From Thermoproteota archaeon (GTDB lineage: Archaea; Korarchaeota; JAOZGF01; JAOZFZ01), in the NCBI GenBank assembly GCA_027492035.1, contig JAOZFT010000001.1, positions 43,458 through 107,457 of the forward strand: DNA of 64,000 bases, read 5' to 3'. The position numbers and the translations under genes are program-made. Numbering within the stretch: the stretch's first letter is position 1; each line of letters opens with the position of its first letter. Below, piece by piece: positions 36,994-44,428 of the stretch. A model generated the notes under the pieces. The model was not told the origin of the DNA. It saw nothing but the letters and a program-made list of their open reading frames with translations, and did not search any database.

Positions 36994-37004
36994 AATTTAT
37001 AAAT
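36994..37004 (+). promoter_or_regulatory. TATA-like box of the nikMNQO/cbiMNQO operon
   Basis: AATTTATAAAT lies about 60 bases before the CbiM/NikM ATG. Transcription would start near 37025, leaving a leader with GGAGAAAGGTGG as ribosome site. Confidence 0.5.
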
Positions 37005-37057
37005 AAGTGTCACTTTTTCTTTTTTTGTGTTACTAGCTTAGGAGAAAGGTGGCAAAA

Positions 37058-37726
37058 ATGCATATTCCAGATGGATACCTTGGACCCTTAACATGCGCAG
37101 TTATGTTTTTAGTGATGGTACCGATTTGGTACTTTGCTTTAAAAAACACGTCAAAGAGACTAGGTCCAAAAGAAGTTCCAATGATAGCTGTTCTTTCAGC
37201 AGTATCTTTTCTAGTAATGATGTTTAACTGGCCTGTACCTGATGGCACCACTGCCCACATGGTGGGTGGAACCCTTTTTGCAATCATCCTCGGTCCTTGG
37301 GCGTCAGTTATTGGAATCACTGTCGCATTAGTTATTCAAGCATTCTTTTTCGGTGACGGAGGAGTAACAGCTTTAGGAGCTAACTGTTTCAACATGGCAT
37401 TTGTGATCCCTTTTGTGGGTTACTTCATTTATAAAGCATTAAAAGAAAGGATCGGCAAGGTTGCATCTGCAGGAGTTGCTGCTTACATAGCAATAAACAT
37501 TGCAGCTGTGGTTGCAGCTATTGAATTCGGTGTTCAACCATACATTGCACCTGGGTACTGTCCTTACGGTTTAAATTTATCCATACCTGCAATGGCTTTC
37601 GCTCACTTGACAACTGCTGGACCTGTAGCTGCTGTTGTCACTGCGGTAGTGGTTGGTTACTTAGAAAGAAGCAGACCTGACTTACTTGCACTAAAGGAGA
37701 CTTCTCCAAATATTAGAGGTGAATGA
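37058..37726 (+). CDS. Nickel/cobalt ECF importer, substrate-binding membrane subunit (NikM/CbiM)
   Basis: 223 residues, about seven membrane helices. The mature N-terminus MHIPDGYLGP is the family hallmark: His2 and the terminal amine hold the metal, which fixes the start at the ATG of 37058 and not the GTG at 37049. FNWPVPDGTTAHMVGG supplies the second His. Nickel and cobalt versions look alike; the PDGLE-type partner and the lar/CooT genes elsewhere in the window favour nickel, which is inference. First gene of a four-gene operon. Confidence 0.85.
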   Translation: MHIPDGYLGPLTCAVMFLVMVPIWYFALKNTSKRLGPKEVPMIAVLSAVSFLVMMFNWPVPDGTTAHMVGGTLFAIILGPWASVIGITVALVIQAFFFGDGGVTALGANCFNMAFVIPFVGYFIYKALKERIGKVASAGVAAYIAINIAAVVAAIEFGVQPYIAPGYCPYGLNLSIPAMAFAHLTTAGPVAAVVTAVVVGYLERSRPDLLALKETSPNIRGE

Positions 37727-37729
37727 GGA

Positions 37730-38050
37730 ATGGAGCCTTGGTTAAAAAGGACTTTAGTTGCACTTGCTGTGTTCATTGTTTTATCTCCGTTAGGTATACT
37801 TTTTACCTGGGACTACGGGGACGCATGGGGAGAGTGGGGTGAAGTTAAGTTACCAAATGGGAAAGTGTGGACGCCGAAATCCTATTTTAACGCACCTCTC
37901 CCAGACTATAACGTTGAAGGATGGGAAGATAAACTGATGGCTTCCATTGGGTACTGGATCTCGGCAGTAATTGGAGTTGCAGCCACTATGCTTATGTCTC
38001 TTGGAGTTGTGAAAACGATTGAACTCTGGAGAAGTGAAGAAGGCAAATAA
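37730..38050 (+). CDS. Nickel/cobalt ECF importer, PDGLE/CbiN-like subunit
   Basis: 106 residues with two membrane helices (residues 8-26 and 72-95) flanking an extracellular loop that contains APLPDYNVEG. This is the PDGLE-type arrangement that replaces CbiN in many nickel systems. The small subunit is needed for metal loading into the M component. It starts three bases after the M gene stop. Confidence 0.75.
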   Translation: MEPWLKRTLVALAVFIVLSPLGILFTWDYGDAWGEWGEVKLPNGKVWTPKSYFNAPLPDYNVEGWEDKLMASIGYWISAVIGVAATMLMSLGVVKTIELWRSEEGK

Positions 38051-38110
38051 CTGATAAAATACTTTTCTCCTTTTTTTGTTAAAAGAGAACGTAGGGGTTG
38101 GTTAAAGAAA

Positions 38111-38998
38111 ATGAGTTTCACGGAAAGAACACTTTACGAAATCATAAATTGGGTGAGGGATTCTGTTTTTTCTGAAATCTACGCGGATAAGAAAGGGTTC
38201 CTACAATCCTTGAACCCAAGAATAAAATTTATTGCATTTCTATGTCTATTGGTCAGTGTAGTGTGTGTCCGTAGCCTACAAGTCATTTTATTCTTTCTCC
38301 TATTTTCCCTTTTACTAGTTTATTTCTCAAAAATACCTTTCAAGTTTTACTTGACCAGAGTGTTAATTTTTATTCCCATATTTACGGGGATAGTGGCTTT
38401 TCCCTCCATTTTCAATATTTTCCAACAAAATAAGGGTAGACCCCTTATTGTACTTTACAATTTCGGTTACACCGTCAATTTTCCCTTCTTAAAACCTTTT
38501 TCAACAATTGAAATAACTGAGGAGGGTGTTTATTGGGCTTTAACTTTTGTTTTACGCGTCACAGTTTCTGTTTCTTTAACAGTATTACTTATACTTACAA
38601 CTAAATGGCCTAGCCTTCTTTCCTCCTTAAGTTCAATAAGGACTCCGGAAACCTTCATCTTTATTTTACACATGACCTACCGCTACATTTTCCTTTTAGC
38701 TACACTAGTTTCTAACATGCTTTTTTCAAGGAAAAGCAGAATAGTTGGGAAAGAAACTGCAATTAAAAGTTGGAAATTGAATGCAAACATAATTGGCGCC
38801 CTTTTTTTAAAATCTCATGATATGAGTGAAAATATTTACTTAGCGATGCTTTCAAGAGGTTTCAATGGACAAGTAAGTAGATCAATGATTAACGTGAAAG
38901 AAAGACAAATGAAGGAAGGGAACATAAAGAGCTATTTATTCCTTATTGCCACAGTAATTTTTTGTGCAACTATTTTGTTGAAGGAGGCATTGATGTGA
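38111..38998 (+). CDS. Nickel/cobalt ECF importer, transmembrane T subunit (NikQ/CbiQ)
   Basis: 295 residues with five or six helices and the coupling motifs that touch the ATPases. LNPRIKFIAFLCLLV near the N-terminus matches the start of the T-component domain, and AMLSRGFNGQ near the C-terminus is the Ala-Arg-Gly coupling motif. Its stop codon overlaps the start of the ATPase gene (ATGTGA). Confidence 0.85.
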   Translation: MSFTERTLYEIINWVRDSVFSEIYADKKGFLQSLNPRIKFIAFLCLLVSVVCVRSLQVILFFLLFSLLLVYFSKIPFKFYLTRVLIFIPIFTGIVAFPSIFNIFQQNKGRPLIVLYNFGYTVNFPFLKPFSTIEITEEGVYWALTFVLRVTVSVSLTVLLILTTKWPSLLSSLSSIRTPETFIFILHMTYRYIFLLATLVSNMLFSRKSRIVGKETAIKSWKLNANIIGALFLKSHDMSENIYLAMLSRGFNGQVSRSMINVKERQMKEGNIKSYLFLIATVIFCATILLKEALM

Positions 38999-39951
38999 AA
39001 AAGGCAAGTAATTTATGGAAGGAAAAAACTGCTTTACTTGAATTAAAGGGGGTTTGTTACAGTTACCCTGATGGAACAGAGGCACTGAATAACATAGACT
39101 TAACTATTTATAGAGGAGAGAAAGTGGCTGTTATAGGTCCTAATGGAGCCGGGAAAACAACCCTGCTTAAAATTTTAGATGGGCTAGTGCTCCCAACTAA
39201 AGGTGTGGCGAAAATTTTTGGCATGCCACTTAACAAAAAAATTTTAAACAGCAAAAAAATGTACAATGTCAGGAAAAGACTGGGTTTTGTTTTCCAAGAC
39301 CCAGATGTTGAACTTTTCTCAGCCACTGTATGGGATGACATAGCTTTTGGACCTTTACACCTAAACCTTTCACATAAGGAAATAGATAAGAGAGTGGAAG
39401 AGACTTTAAAACTTTTAAATATAGAAAATTTGAAGGATAAACATCCTTACAACCTCAGCGGTGGAGAGAAGAGAAAAGCAGCTATTGCAGCTGTTCTCAG
39501 TGTAGATCCGGAGGTATTGCTTCTAGATGAACCTACAGCAGATCTAGACCCAAGAAGCAAGGCTGAAGTTATTGATATAATAAATGAATTAAACAAGACA
39601 GGTAAAACAATTGTTACAGCAACTCAGGACATGGACATTGTCCCTGAACTTGCAGACAGGGTATATGTTTTAAATAAGGAGTTGATGGCTGAAGGAACAC
39701 CTAAAGAAATATTTTCAGATATTGAAATGTTAAAAAGAAACAATTTGGAAGTTCCTGAAGTGATGAAGCTCTTCGAAGTTTTGAAATGTTTCGGGTACGA
39801 CTACACAAGGTTACCTCTCTCAATTAATGAAGCAATAAAGGTGCTTACTGAAACAATTGAAACTGAGGGGGGACATATTCATTTACACATCCACGAACAT
39901 ACACATGAAGAAATAAAGAAACTGAAGGGAAAATATAACCATCACAGTTAA
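38995..39951 (+). CDS. Nickel/cobalt ECF importer, ATPase (NikO/CbiO) with His-rich tail
   Basis: About 318 residues. Walker A GPNGAGKTTLL, Q-loop VFQDPDVELFSATVWDDIAFG, ABC signature LSGGEKRKAAIA and Walker B VLLLDEPTADLDP are intact. Unusually, the C-terminus carries GGHIHLHIHEHTHEE, six His in about twelve residues, likely binding Ni or Co and perhaps sensing cytoplasmic metal. GTG start overlapping the T gene stop, preceded by GGAGGCATTGAT. The longer frame from 38962 lies inside the T gene and is not used. Confidence 0.88.
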   Translation: MKKASNLWKEKTALLELKGVCYSYPDGTEALNNIDLTIYRGEKVAVIGPNGAGKTTLLKILDGLVLPTKGVAKIFGMPLNKKILNSKKMYNVRKRLGFVFQDPDVELFSATVWDDIAFGPLHLNLSHKEIDKRVEETLKLLNIENLKDKHPYNLSGGEKRKAAIAAVLSVDPEVLLLDEPTADLDPRSKAEVIDIINELNKTGKTIVTATQDMDIVPELADRVYVLNKELMAEGTPKEIFSDIEMLKRNNLEVPEVMKLFEVLKCFGYDYTRLPLSINEAIKVLTETIETEGGHIHLHIHEHTHEEIKKLKGKYNHHS

Positions 39952-39972
39952 GTTTTCTTCATTCCTTTAAAT

Positions 39973-39995
39973 GTTCTGTTTTATTTATTTTTATG
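39973..39995 (+). terminator. T-rich terminator of the metal importer operon
   Basis: TGTTCTGTTTTATTTATTTT (from about 39974) follows the ATPase stop by some 20 bases and ends in a run of T, the usual archaeal termination signal. Confidence 0.35.
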
Positions 39996-40227
39996 AAGTG
40001 TTTGAACTCTACTGCTCGAAAAATTTCTTCGTAAACCAGCTTATTCATTATAAATAAAAGGCTTCAGAGATTTTTCTTTATTAAAGTGTAAAATTCTTGA
40101 AGGCGGCAAAAGTTTAGGGATGATAATTTATGATAAGAAGTTGAAGAACCGAGAAATTTACAAAGGTTGTAGATAAGAGAGATTATTAAACTTTTGTAAG
40201 AGGGGAGAGGGTGTAGAGGGTAAAAAA

Positions 40228-40917
40228 ATGGTTACCGAATCAGTAAATGAAGAATCATTGATAGATAAGTTAAGAGGAATAATTAGAGAAGGGAAACAGG
40301 TAAGTAAGTTGATTTTTAAGATTTTAAGCTGTGGAAAAAGGTCGTTAACATTTGCAGAAATAATTGGTTTAGCTAGTGAAATAGTTACTTCTAATTTGGA
40401 TGAATTAATTGAAGAAAGTTTGTTAGTGATGGAGAAACTTAGACTCCTTCTACCAGTGCTTTCAAGGAACAGATTGTGTTTATCTTGGGAAAGCAGGAAA
40501 ATACTTTTCAGGTTGGACACAAAATTTGAGATACCAAACGTTATTGTTCATATTTTTAACGAGTTTCTTTCAACTGGAGAATGGAACTGGCGGAAAGCAG
40601 TTAAAAAATATTTTGAAGAAATAAGAAGCCCACGGAGAGAAGTCGTTCTTAGAATAATTGAGGAATTGATTGATGCAGCGTACAGTGGAGTTTATATAAA
40701 TGCAGGGATGATAGAGGAGAATTGTTCTAAATTCAAGATAGGCAAAGAAAGTGTTTCTGCTCTAATAGCTGAACTTAAGGGAGGAGGAATCATCAGCCCC
40801 TACATTGTCCCAGGTTTAACGAAACCCTTAAATGAGGCAGAGAAGAAACTTTTCCGTGAAGCACCTATTTACGAATTAAACAGGGCTCTTTTCCTGAAGG
40901 AAAAAGCCAATGAATAA
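40228..40917 (+). CDS. Protein of unknown function, possibly winged-helix (229 residues)
   Basis: Mostly helical, soluble. ILSCGKRSLTFAEIIGLASE and LDELIEESLLVMEKLRLL look like a winged-helix DNA-binding unit, and GKESVSALIAELKGGGIISPY near the C-terminus looks like a second. Neither is certain and I recognise no family. The ATG follows GGGTGTAGAGGG at a good distance. It is transcribed alone after the metal importer and converges on the radical SAM gene at 40948. Confidence 0.6.
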   Translation: MVTESVNEESLIDKLRGIIREGKQVSKLIFKILSCGKRSLTFAEIIGLASEIVTSNLDELIEESLLVMEKLRLLLPVLSRNRLCLSWESRKILFRLDTKFEIPNVIVHIFNEFLSTGEWNWRKAVKKYFEEIRSPRREVVLRIIEELIDAAYSGVYINAGMIEENCSKFKIGKESVSALIAELKGGGIISPYIVPGLTKPLNEAEKKLFREAPIYELNRALFLKEKANE

Positions 40918-40947
40918 GGGGAAAGCTGTAAAAAGAAATTTGATAAT

Positions 40948-41946
40948 TTAATAAAGTTTGATAGTAGAGGAGAGAATGTCCAAAACTTCTTTCCTTTCCT
41001 GGGAAGTCAATTCTCGAGGGAAATTGAATAAGGGGCCGCTTGGTTTTTCATTATAGAAAGGTCTGTTACAGTGGGGGCAGCCCGATGTTTTAAAAGGCTC
41101 ACCAACCATTATTTCCTTTAACACTTCCTGTTCAGCAACTAAAATTTCATCTATGGCACCGTTTTTGTTCCATTTAATACTGAACTTTTCTCCATACCCT
41201 TTATTTAGTAAATAGTTTACTACTTGAAGTTTTCGGTAAGAGTACAGGTTTGGTGGATAGTTGAGGCCCATTTTTGTCCCTTTCACCGGTGTGAAAGCGA
41301 AAAGCCCCACTTTAACTCTTAAATTATTCATTTTACGGAGGAAAGAAACAACATCTTTCTCTCTCTCACCTAAACCTACAATTAAATGTGTATATACTTT
41401 CCCTTCACCGAAAACGTTCACGGCGTCTTTTAAAGCGTGGAAGTACGATTCCCAGGTGTATCCAGGCTTGATTTTATTAAAAATTTCTTTCTTCGCAGCA
41501 TCTAAAGGAAAACAAATGATATCTACTCCTAAATCTCTATATAAGCCAATTTCTTTTCTTCTAAGTGGAAAAACACTTAAAGAAATAGGTTTAAACTTAG
41601 GTAAGGCAGAAACCAGTCCCTTTAAGTATTCTTTAACCCCTTTAAAAACAGTTGTTTGGACACATACCCTCTTATATTTTGCTTTTCTTGTTTTTAGGGC
41701 TGAAACAAGTTTTTTTAAGGTGAAAACTGGCCACTTAATTCTTGACAAGCGACTTAAGTCACAGGAACTTGTTCTAGCTTGAGCACAGAAAGCACAATCC
41801 ATCAAACACTTACTGCCACTGTAACTCATTAAATAAATAGTTGTTGGGTAAACATCCATTTTCACATTTAAGAGACCTAACAAACCAGCTGAACCAATAG
41901 AAACCCTTACTCTAAAATTATCCAGGCCACTCAAATCTCCTACCAT
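40948..41946 (-). CDS. Radical SAM protein, candidate archaeal lipoyl synthase subunit (LipS1/LipS2 type)
   Basis: About 332 residues. CLMDCAFCAQA is the radical SAM cluster motif, in a BioB-like context (IYLMSYSGSK before it). A C-terminal CPHCNRP adds cysteines. Archaea that lack LipA make lipoate with two different radical SAM proteins, LipS1 and LipS2, often encoded side by side as here. Which of the two this is I cannot say. The start is uncertain: ATG at 41946 directly after GGGGAGGTGTG, or further upstream, since the frame is open to 41988, immediately after the neighbour's stop. Confidence 0.6.
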   Translation of the reverse strand: MVGDLSGLDNFRVRVSIGSAGLLGLLNVKMDVYPTTIYLMSYSGSKCLMDCAFCAQARTSSCDLSRLSRIKWPVFTLKKLVSALKTRKAKYKRVCVQTTVFKGVKEYLKGLVSALPKFKPISLSVFPLRRKEIGLYRDLGVDIICFPLDAAKKEIFNKIKPGYTWESYFHALKDAVNVFGEGKVYTHLIVGLGEREKDVVSFLRKMNNLRVKVGLFAFTPVKGTKMGLNYPPNLYSYRKLQVVNYLLNKGYGEKFSIKWNKNGAIDEILVAEQEVLKEIMVGEPFKTSGCPHCNRPFYNEKPSGPLFNFPRELTSQERKEVLDILSSTIKLY

Positions 41947-41988
41947 CACACCTCCCCTCTTCCTGAAACTGGGTAGGGAAAAAAGCAA

Positions 41989-42900
41989 TTAGAGGGCACA
42001 ACATTTCTTTTCAATCCTTAACTGCAACCCCTTCTTCCTAACGAAATCAAGAGTTTCTTTCTTTGGAAGAACAATTCCGTCTACACCACTTTTAATGGCT
42101 AAAACGTCAAACTTGTTCCTTTCAAACCAGGGGCGCATACATCCCAAATTTATTATTTTATCTGGGAACATTAACCTAGCCTTAGCTACAATGTAAGCCA
42201 CCTCCGTAGGTTCGGGAGGTTTAAGGTTCTGGTAAAATGTTCCTTTTGTAGGAACAAAAACTGTGATCACTATTTTTTGAGGATCCGCTTTTTTAAGAAT
42301 GTTTAAGGCTTTAACTTCGCCCCTTAATTTTCCTTTATAAAGGCCGACACATACGTGTGGAACAACCTCTTTCACACCAGCCCTCTTTAGGTTCTTAATT
42401 ACTTCTAAATAATCCTGTGGGGATTTGTTTAACCCATAAACCTCCTTTATTGTCTCTTCATCCCCTACAAAGTCGATAGAGACGGTATCAATTCCTGCTT
42501 CAACTATTTTTTCAGCATCTTTTTCGTTTACAAACCCGCAGTGTGCATTATAAACTAAATTAAATTTCTTTTTAGCTTTGAACAAAACCTTGCTAAATTT
42601 GTCGATAGGAACAATAAATCTCTGATCCAGTCCCCCACTTATAAGGAAACCTTCAGCTCCTTTGCTGTGAAGATGTTTCAACTTTTTGTAGAGTTCATTT
42701 TGGGAACGTACCTTAGTCATACCCTTCAAATAAATCCTTCCACAATGTTTGCAGTTAAGTGAACAGTTGGTTCCAGTTAAGGAAATAGAGGGAAAAAACC
42801 TACCCAGGTAGTAAATTGTTAAATTAGTGTTCCTACTCCTTTTCACCTTAAAAGCTTTCTCCAGTAACTTGTCTAAATTTTCAACCGGTGACATATACAT
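41989..42900 (-). CDS. Radical SAM protein, partner of the preceding gene (LipS1/LipS2 type)
   Basis: 303 residues with CSLNCKHCGRIYLKG as the radical SAM motif (CxxxCxxC), GAEGFLISGGLDQ as the SAM-binding GG region, and NLGCMRPWF plus the terminal KKCCAL as extra cysteines. Like its neighbour it resembles BioB/LipA-type sulfur-inserting enzymes. The two genes are adjacent and almost certainly act together. No lipoyl-accepting protein or lipoate ligase is in the window, so the assignment rests on gene pairing and motif type. Confidence 0.6.
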   Translation of the reverse strand: MYMSPVENLDKLLEKAFKVKRSRNTNLTIYYLGRFFPSISLTGTNCSLNCKHCGRIYLKGMTKVRSQNELYKKLKHLHSKGAEGFLISGGLDQRFIVPIDKFSKVLFKAKKKFNLVYNAHCGFVNEKDAEKIVEAGIDTVSIDFVGDEETIKEVYGLNKSPQDYLEVIKNLKRAGVKEVVPHVCVGLYKGKLRGEVKALNILKKADPQKIVITVFVPTKGTFYQNLKPPEPTEVAYIVAKARLMFPDKIINLGCMRPWFERNKFDVLAIKSGVDGIVLPKKETLDFVRKKGLQLRIEKKCCAL

Positions 42901-43060
42901 TCACAAGTAAAGAGAAACTAAACTCATGGAAAAATCTGGGAAAAATGAAAGAATTCCTAAAAGAAAAGTTATTTTCACTTTTTTAAATTGTTTTTAAATA
43001 GGGAGAAGATAGAGAGGAGAAATGAATAGTTCCTTAATTTGAAGGGGAGAGGTAGCTTAA

Positions 43061-44308
43061 ATGCCTATAAACTTTGACAATAAAGTTAAGTACAGGGAAG
43101 TAAAGGAGGTATACGCGGACATAAAAAGAATTTCTGAGTTTAAAAGGAAAGTAGAAACAGTAGATTTATATGAATCTTTAGGAAGAGTTTTAGCTGAGGA
43201 ACTGAAGTCTAAAATTGACTTTCCGCAAAAAAGCTTTTCCCATTTCGACGGATACGCAATTAACTCAAGAGATACAGAGGATGCTTCACCCGCAAACCCT
43301 GTTATTTTCAATGTTAAAGGCAAAGTTTTTCCAGGTGAAGAAGTAACCGTGAAACTTAAGGAGAAGGAGGCTTTTTACGTTGCAACAGGCGCTTATTTAC
43401 CAGAGAATGCTGACGCAGTCATTCCAGTAGAAAAAATAAAAGAAATTAAGGAAGGAGTAATTAAAATTTACCATAAAATAAAACGTTTTGAAAACGTGGT
43501 TTTGAAGGGTTCAGATTTCAGGAAAGGCCAAACAATTTTTAAGGCGGGGCATGAAGTAAAGCCTCTAGACTTAATGGCTTTAGCAGTTACAGAAAATTTT
43601 GAAGTAAGGGTTTTCAAAAAGGTAAAGGTTGCATTTTTTTCAGTTGGTAATGAACTTACAGACTCATTAAACCGGTTGAAGAGTGGAAAAAGATTTAGCT
43701 ACAACCTTACATTGTTAAATTTACTTAAGGAGAGGAAATGTGAAGCTGTAGATCTAGGCATTGTAGAAGATGAATTAAGAAAAGTAGAAATGAAAATTTC
43801 TGAAGCATTAAAAATCGGAGATATAGTTATAGTTGCAGGAGGATGCTCAGTAGGTGAGAAAGATTATGTCTTAAGAGCAGCTAAACAATTCAGAAGTTTC
43901 AAATTAATAACGAGAGGAATAAAAGTTCAACCAGGAAGAATGACAAGTGCAGCTTTTGTCCAAGGCAAACCTTTAATTATGCTTCCTGGCCATATCCAAT
44001 CGATGGTTACTGGCTTCTACTTAATAGCCAAACCATTAATAAACTATTTTTCGGGGCAGAAACTTGAAATAAGCAATAACGTAATTGAAGCATTAATTAA
44101 GGAAGAGGTAGAAATAAAAGGGTACTCCCCATTTTGGAGAGTTAGGTTTGTAGAATTGAAAAAGGAGAAAGGGAGATATGTCGCTAAACCTTTACTGGGT
44201 GATTCATCCCTATTTACCCCTCTTGTTAAGTCACAGGGCTTCACAATAATACCGCCCAAGAAAACAGTGTTAAGGAAAGGTGAAACAATAAAAATTTATA
44301 TCTATTAA
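43061..44308 (+). CDS. moeA: Molybdopterin molybdenumtransferase (MoeA family)
   Basis: Inserts molybdate or tungstate into adenylated molybdopterin. 415 residues with the family segments SFSHFDGYAINSRDT, VATGAYLPENADAVIPVE, IVAGGCSVGEKDYV and GRMTSAAFVQGKPLIMLPGH, then the C-terminal beta domain. In anaerobic archaea the metal is often tungsten, for aldehyde:ferredoxin oxidoreductases or formate dehydrogenases. GGGGAGAGGTAGCTTAA precedes the ATG. Single gene; no tungstate transporter nearby. Confidence 0.9.
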   Translation: MPINFDNKVKYREVKEVYADIKRISEFKRKVETVDLYESLGRVLAEELKSKIDFPQKSFSHFDGYAINSRDTEDASPANPVIFNVKGKVFPGEEVTVKLKEKEAFYVATGAYLPENADAVIPVEKIKEIKEGVIKIYHKIKRFENVVLKGSDFRKGQTIFKAGHEVKPLDLMALAVTENFEVRVFKKVKVAFFSVGNELTDSLNRLKSGKRFSYNLTLLNLLKERKCEAVDLGIVEDELRKVEMKISEALKIGDIVIVAGGCSVGEKDYVLRAAKQFRSFKLITRGIKVQPGRMTSAAFVQGKPLIMLPGHIQSMVTGFYLIAKPLINYFSGQKLEISNNVIEALIKEEVEIKGYSPFWRVRFVELKKEKGRYVAKPLLGDSSLFTPLVKSQGFTIIPPKKTVLRKGETIKIYIY

Positions 44309-44367
44309 GGGGAGGCAGGAAGATTTTTAAAAGGGAAACATAGAGAAGATACTTTTGCAAAATAAAA

Positions 44368-44378
44368 ATTTTTAAATA
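44368..44378 (+). promoter_or_regulatory. TATA-like box of the first dipeptide ABC operon
   Basis: AATTTTTAAAT lies about 55 bases before the ATG of the binding-protein gene; GTGAGGATG then serves as ribosome site. Confidence 0.45.
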
Positions 44379-44428
44379 GATGTATCAAGAAAATATTCAA
44401 TCCTTTTCAAAAAAGTGAGGATGTAAAA

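Noticed and set aside
36667-37057. Cobalamin or NiCo riboswitch before the metal importer
   Set aside because: None of the conserved riboswitch boxes were recognised, and most of the region lies upstream of the probable transcript start.
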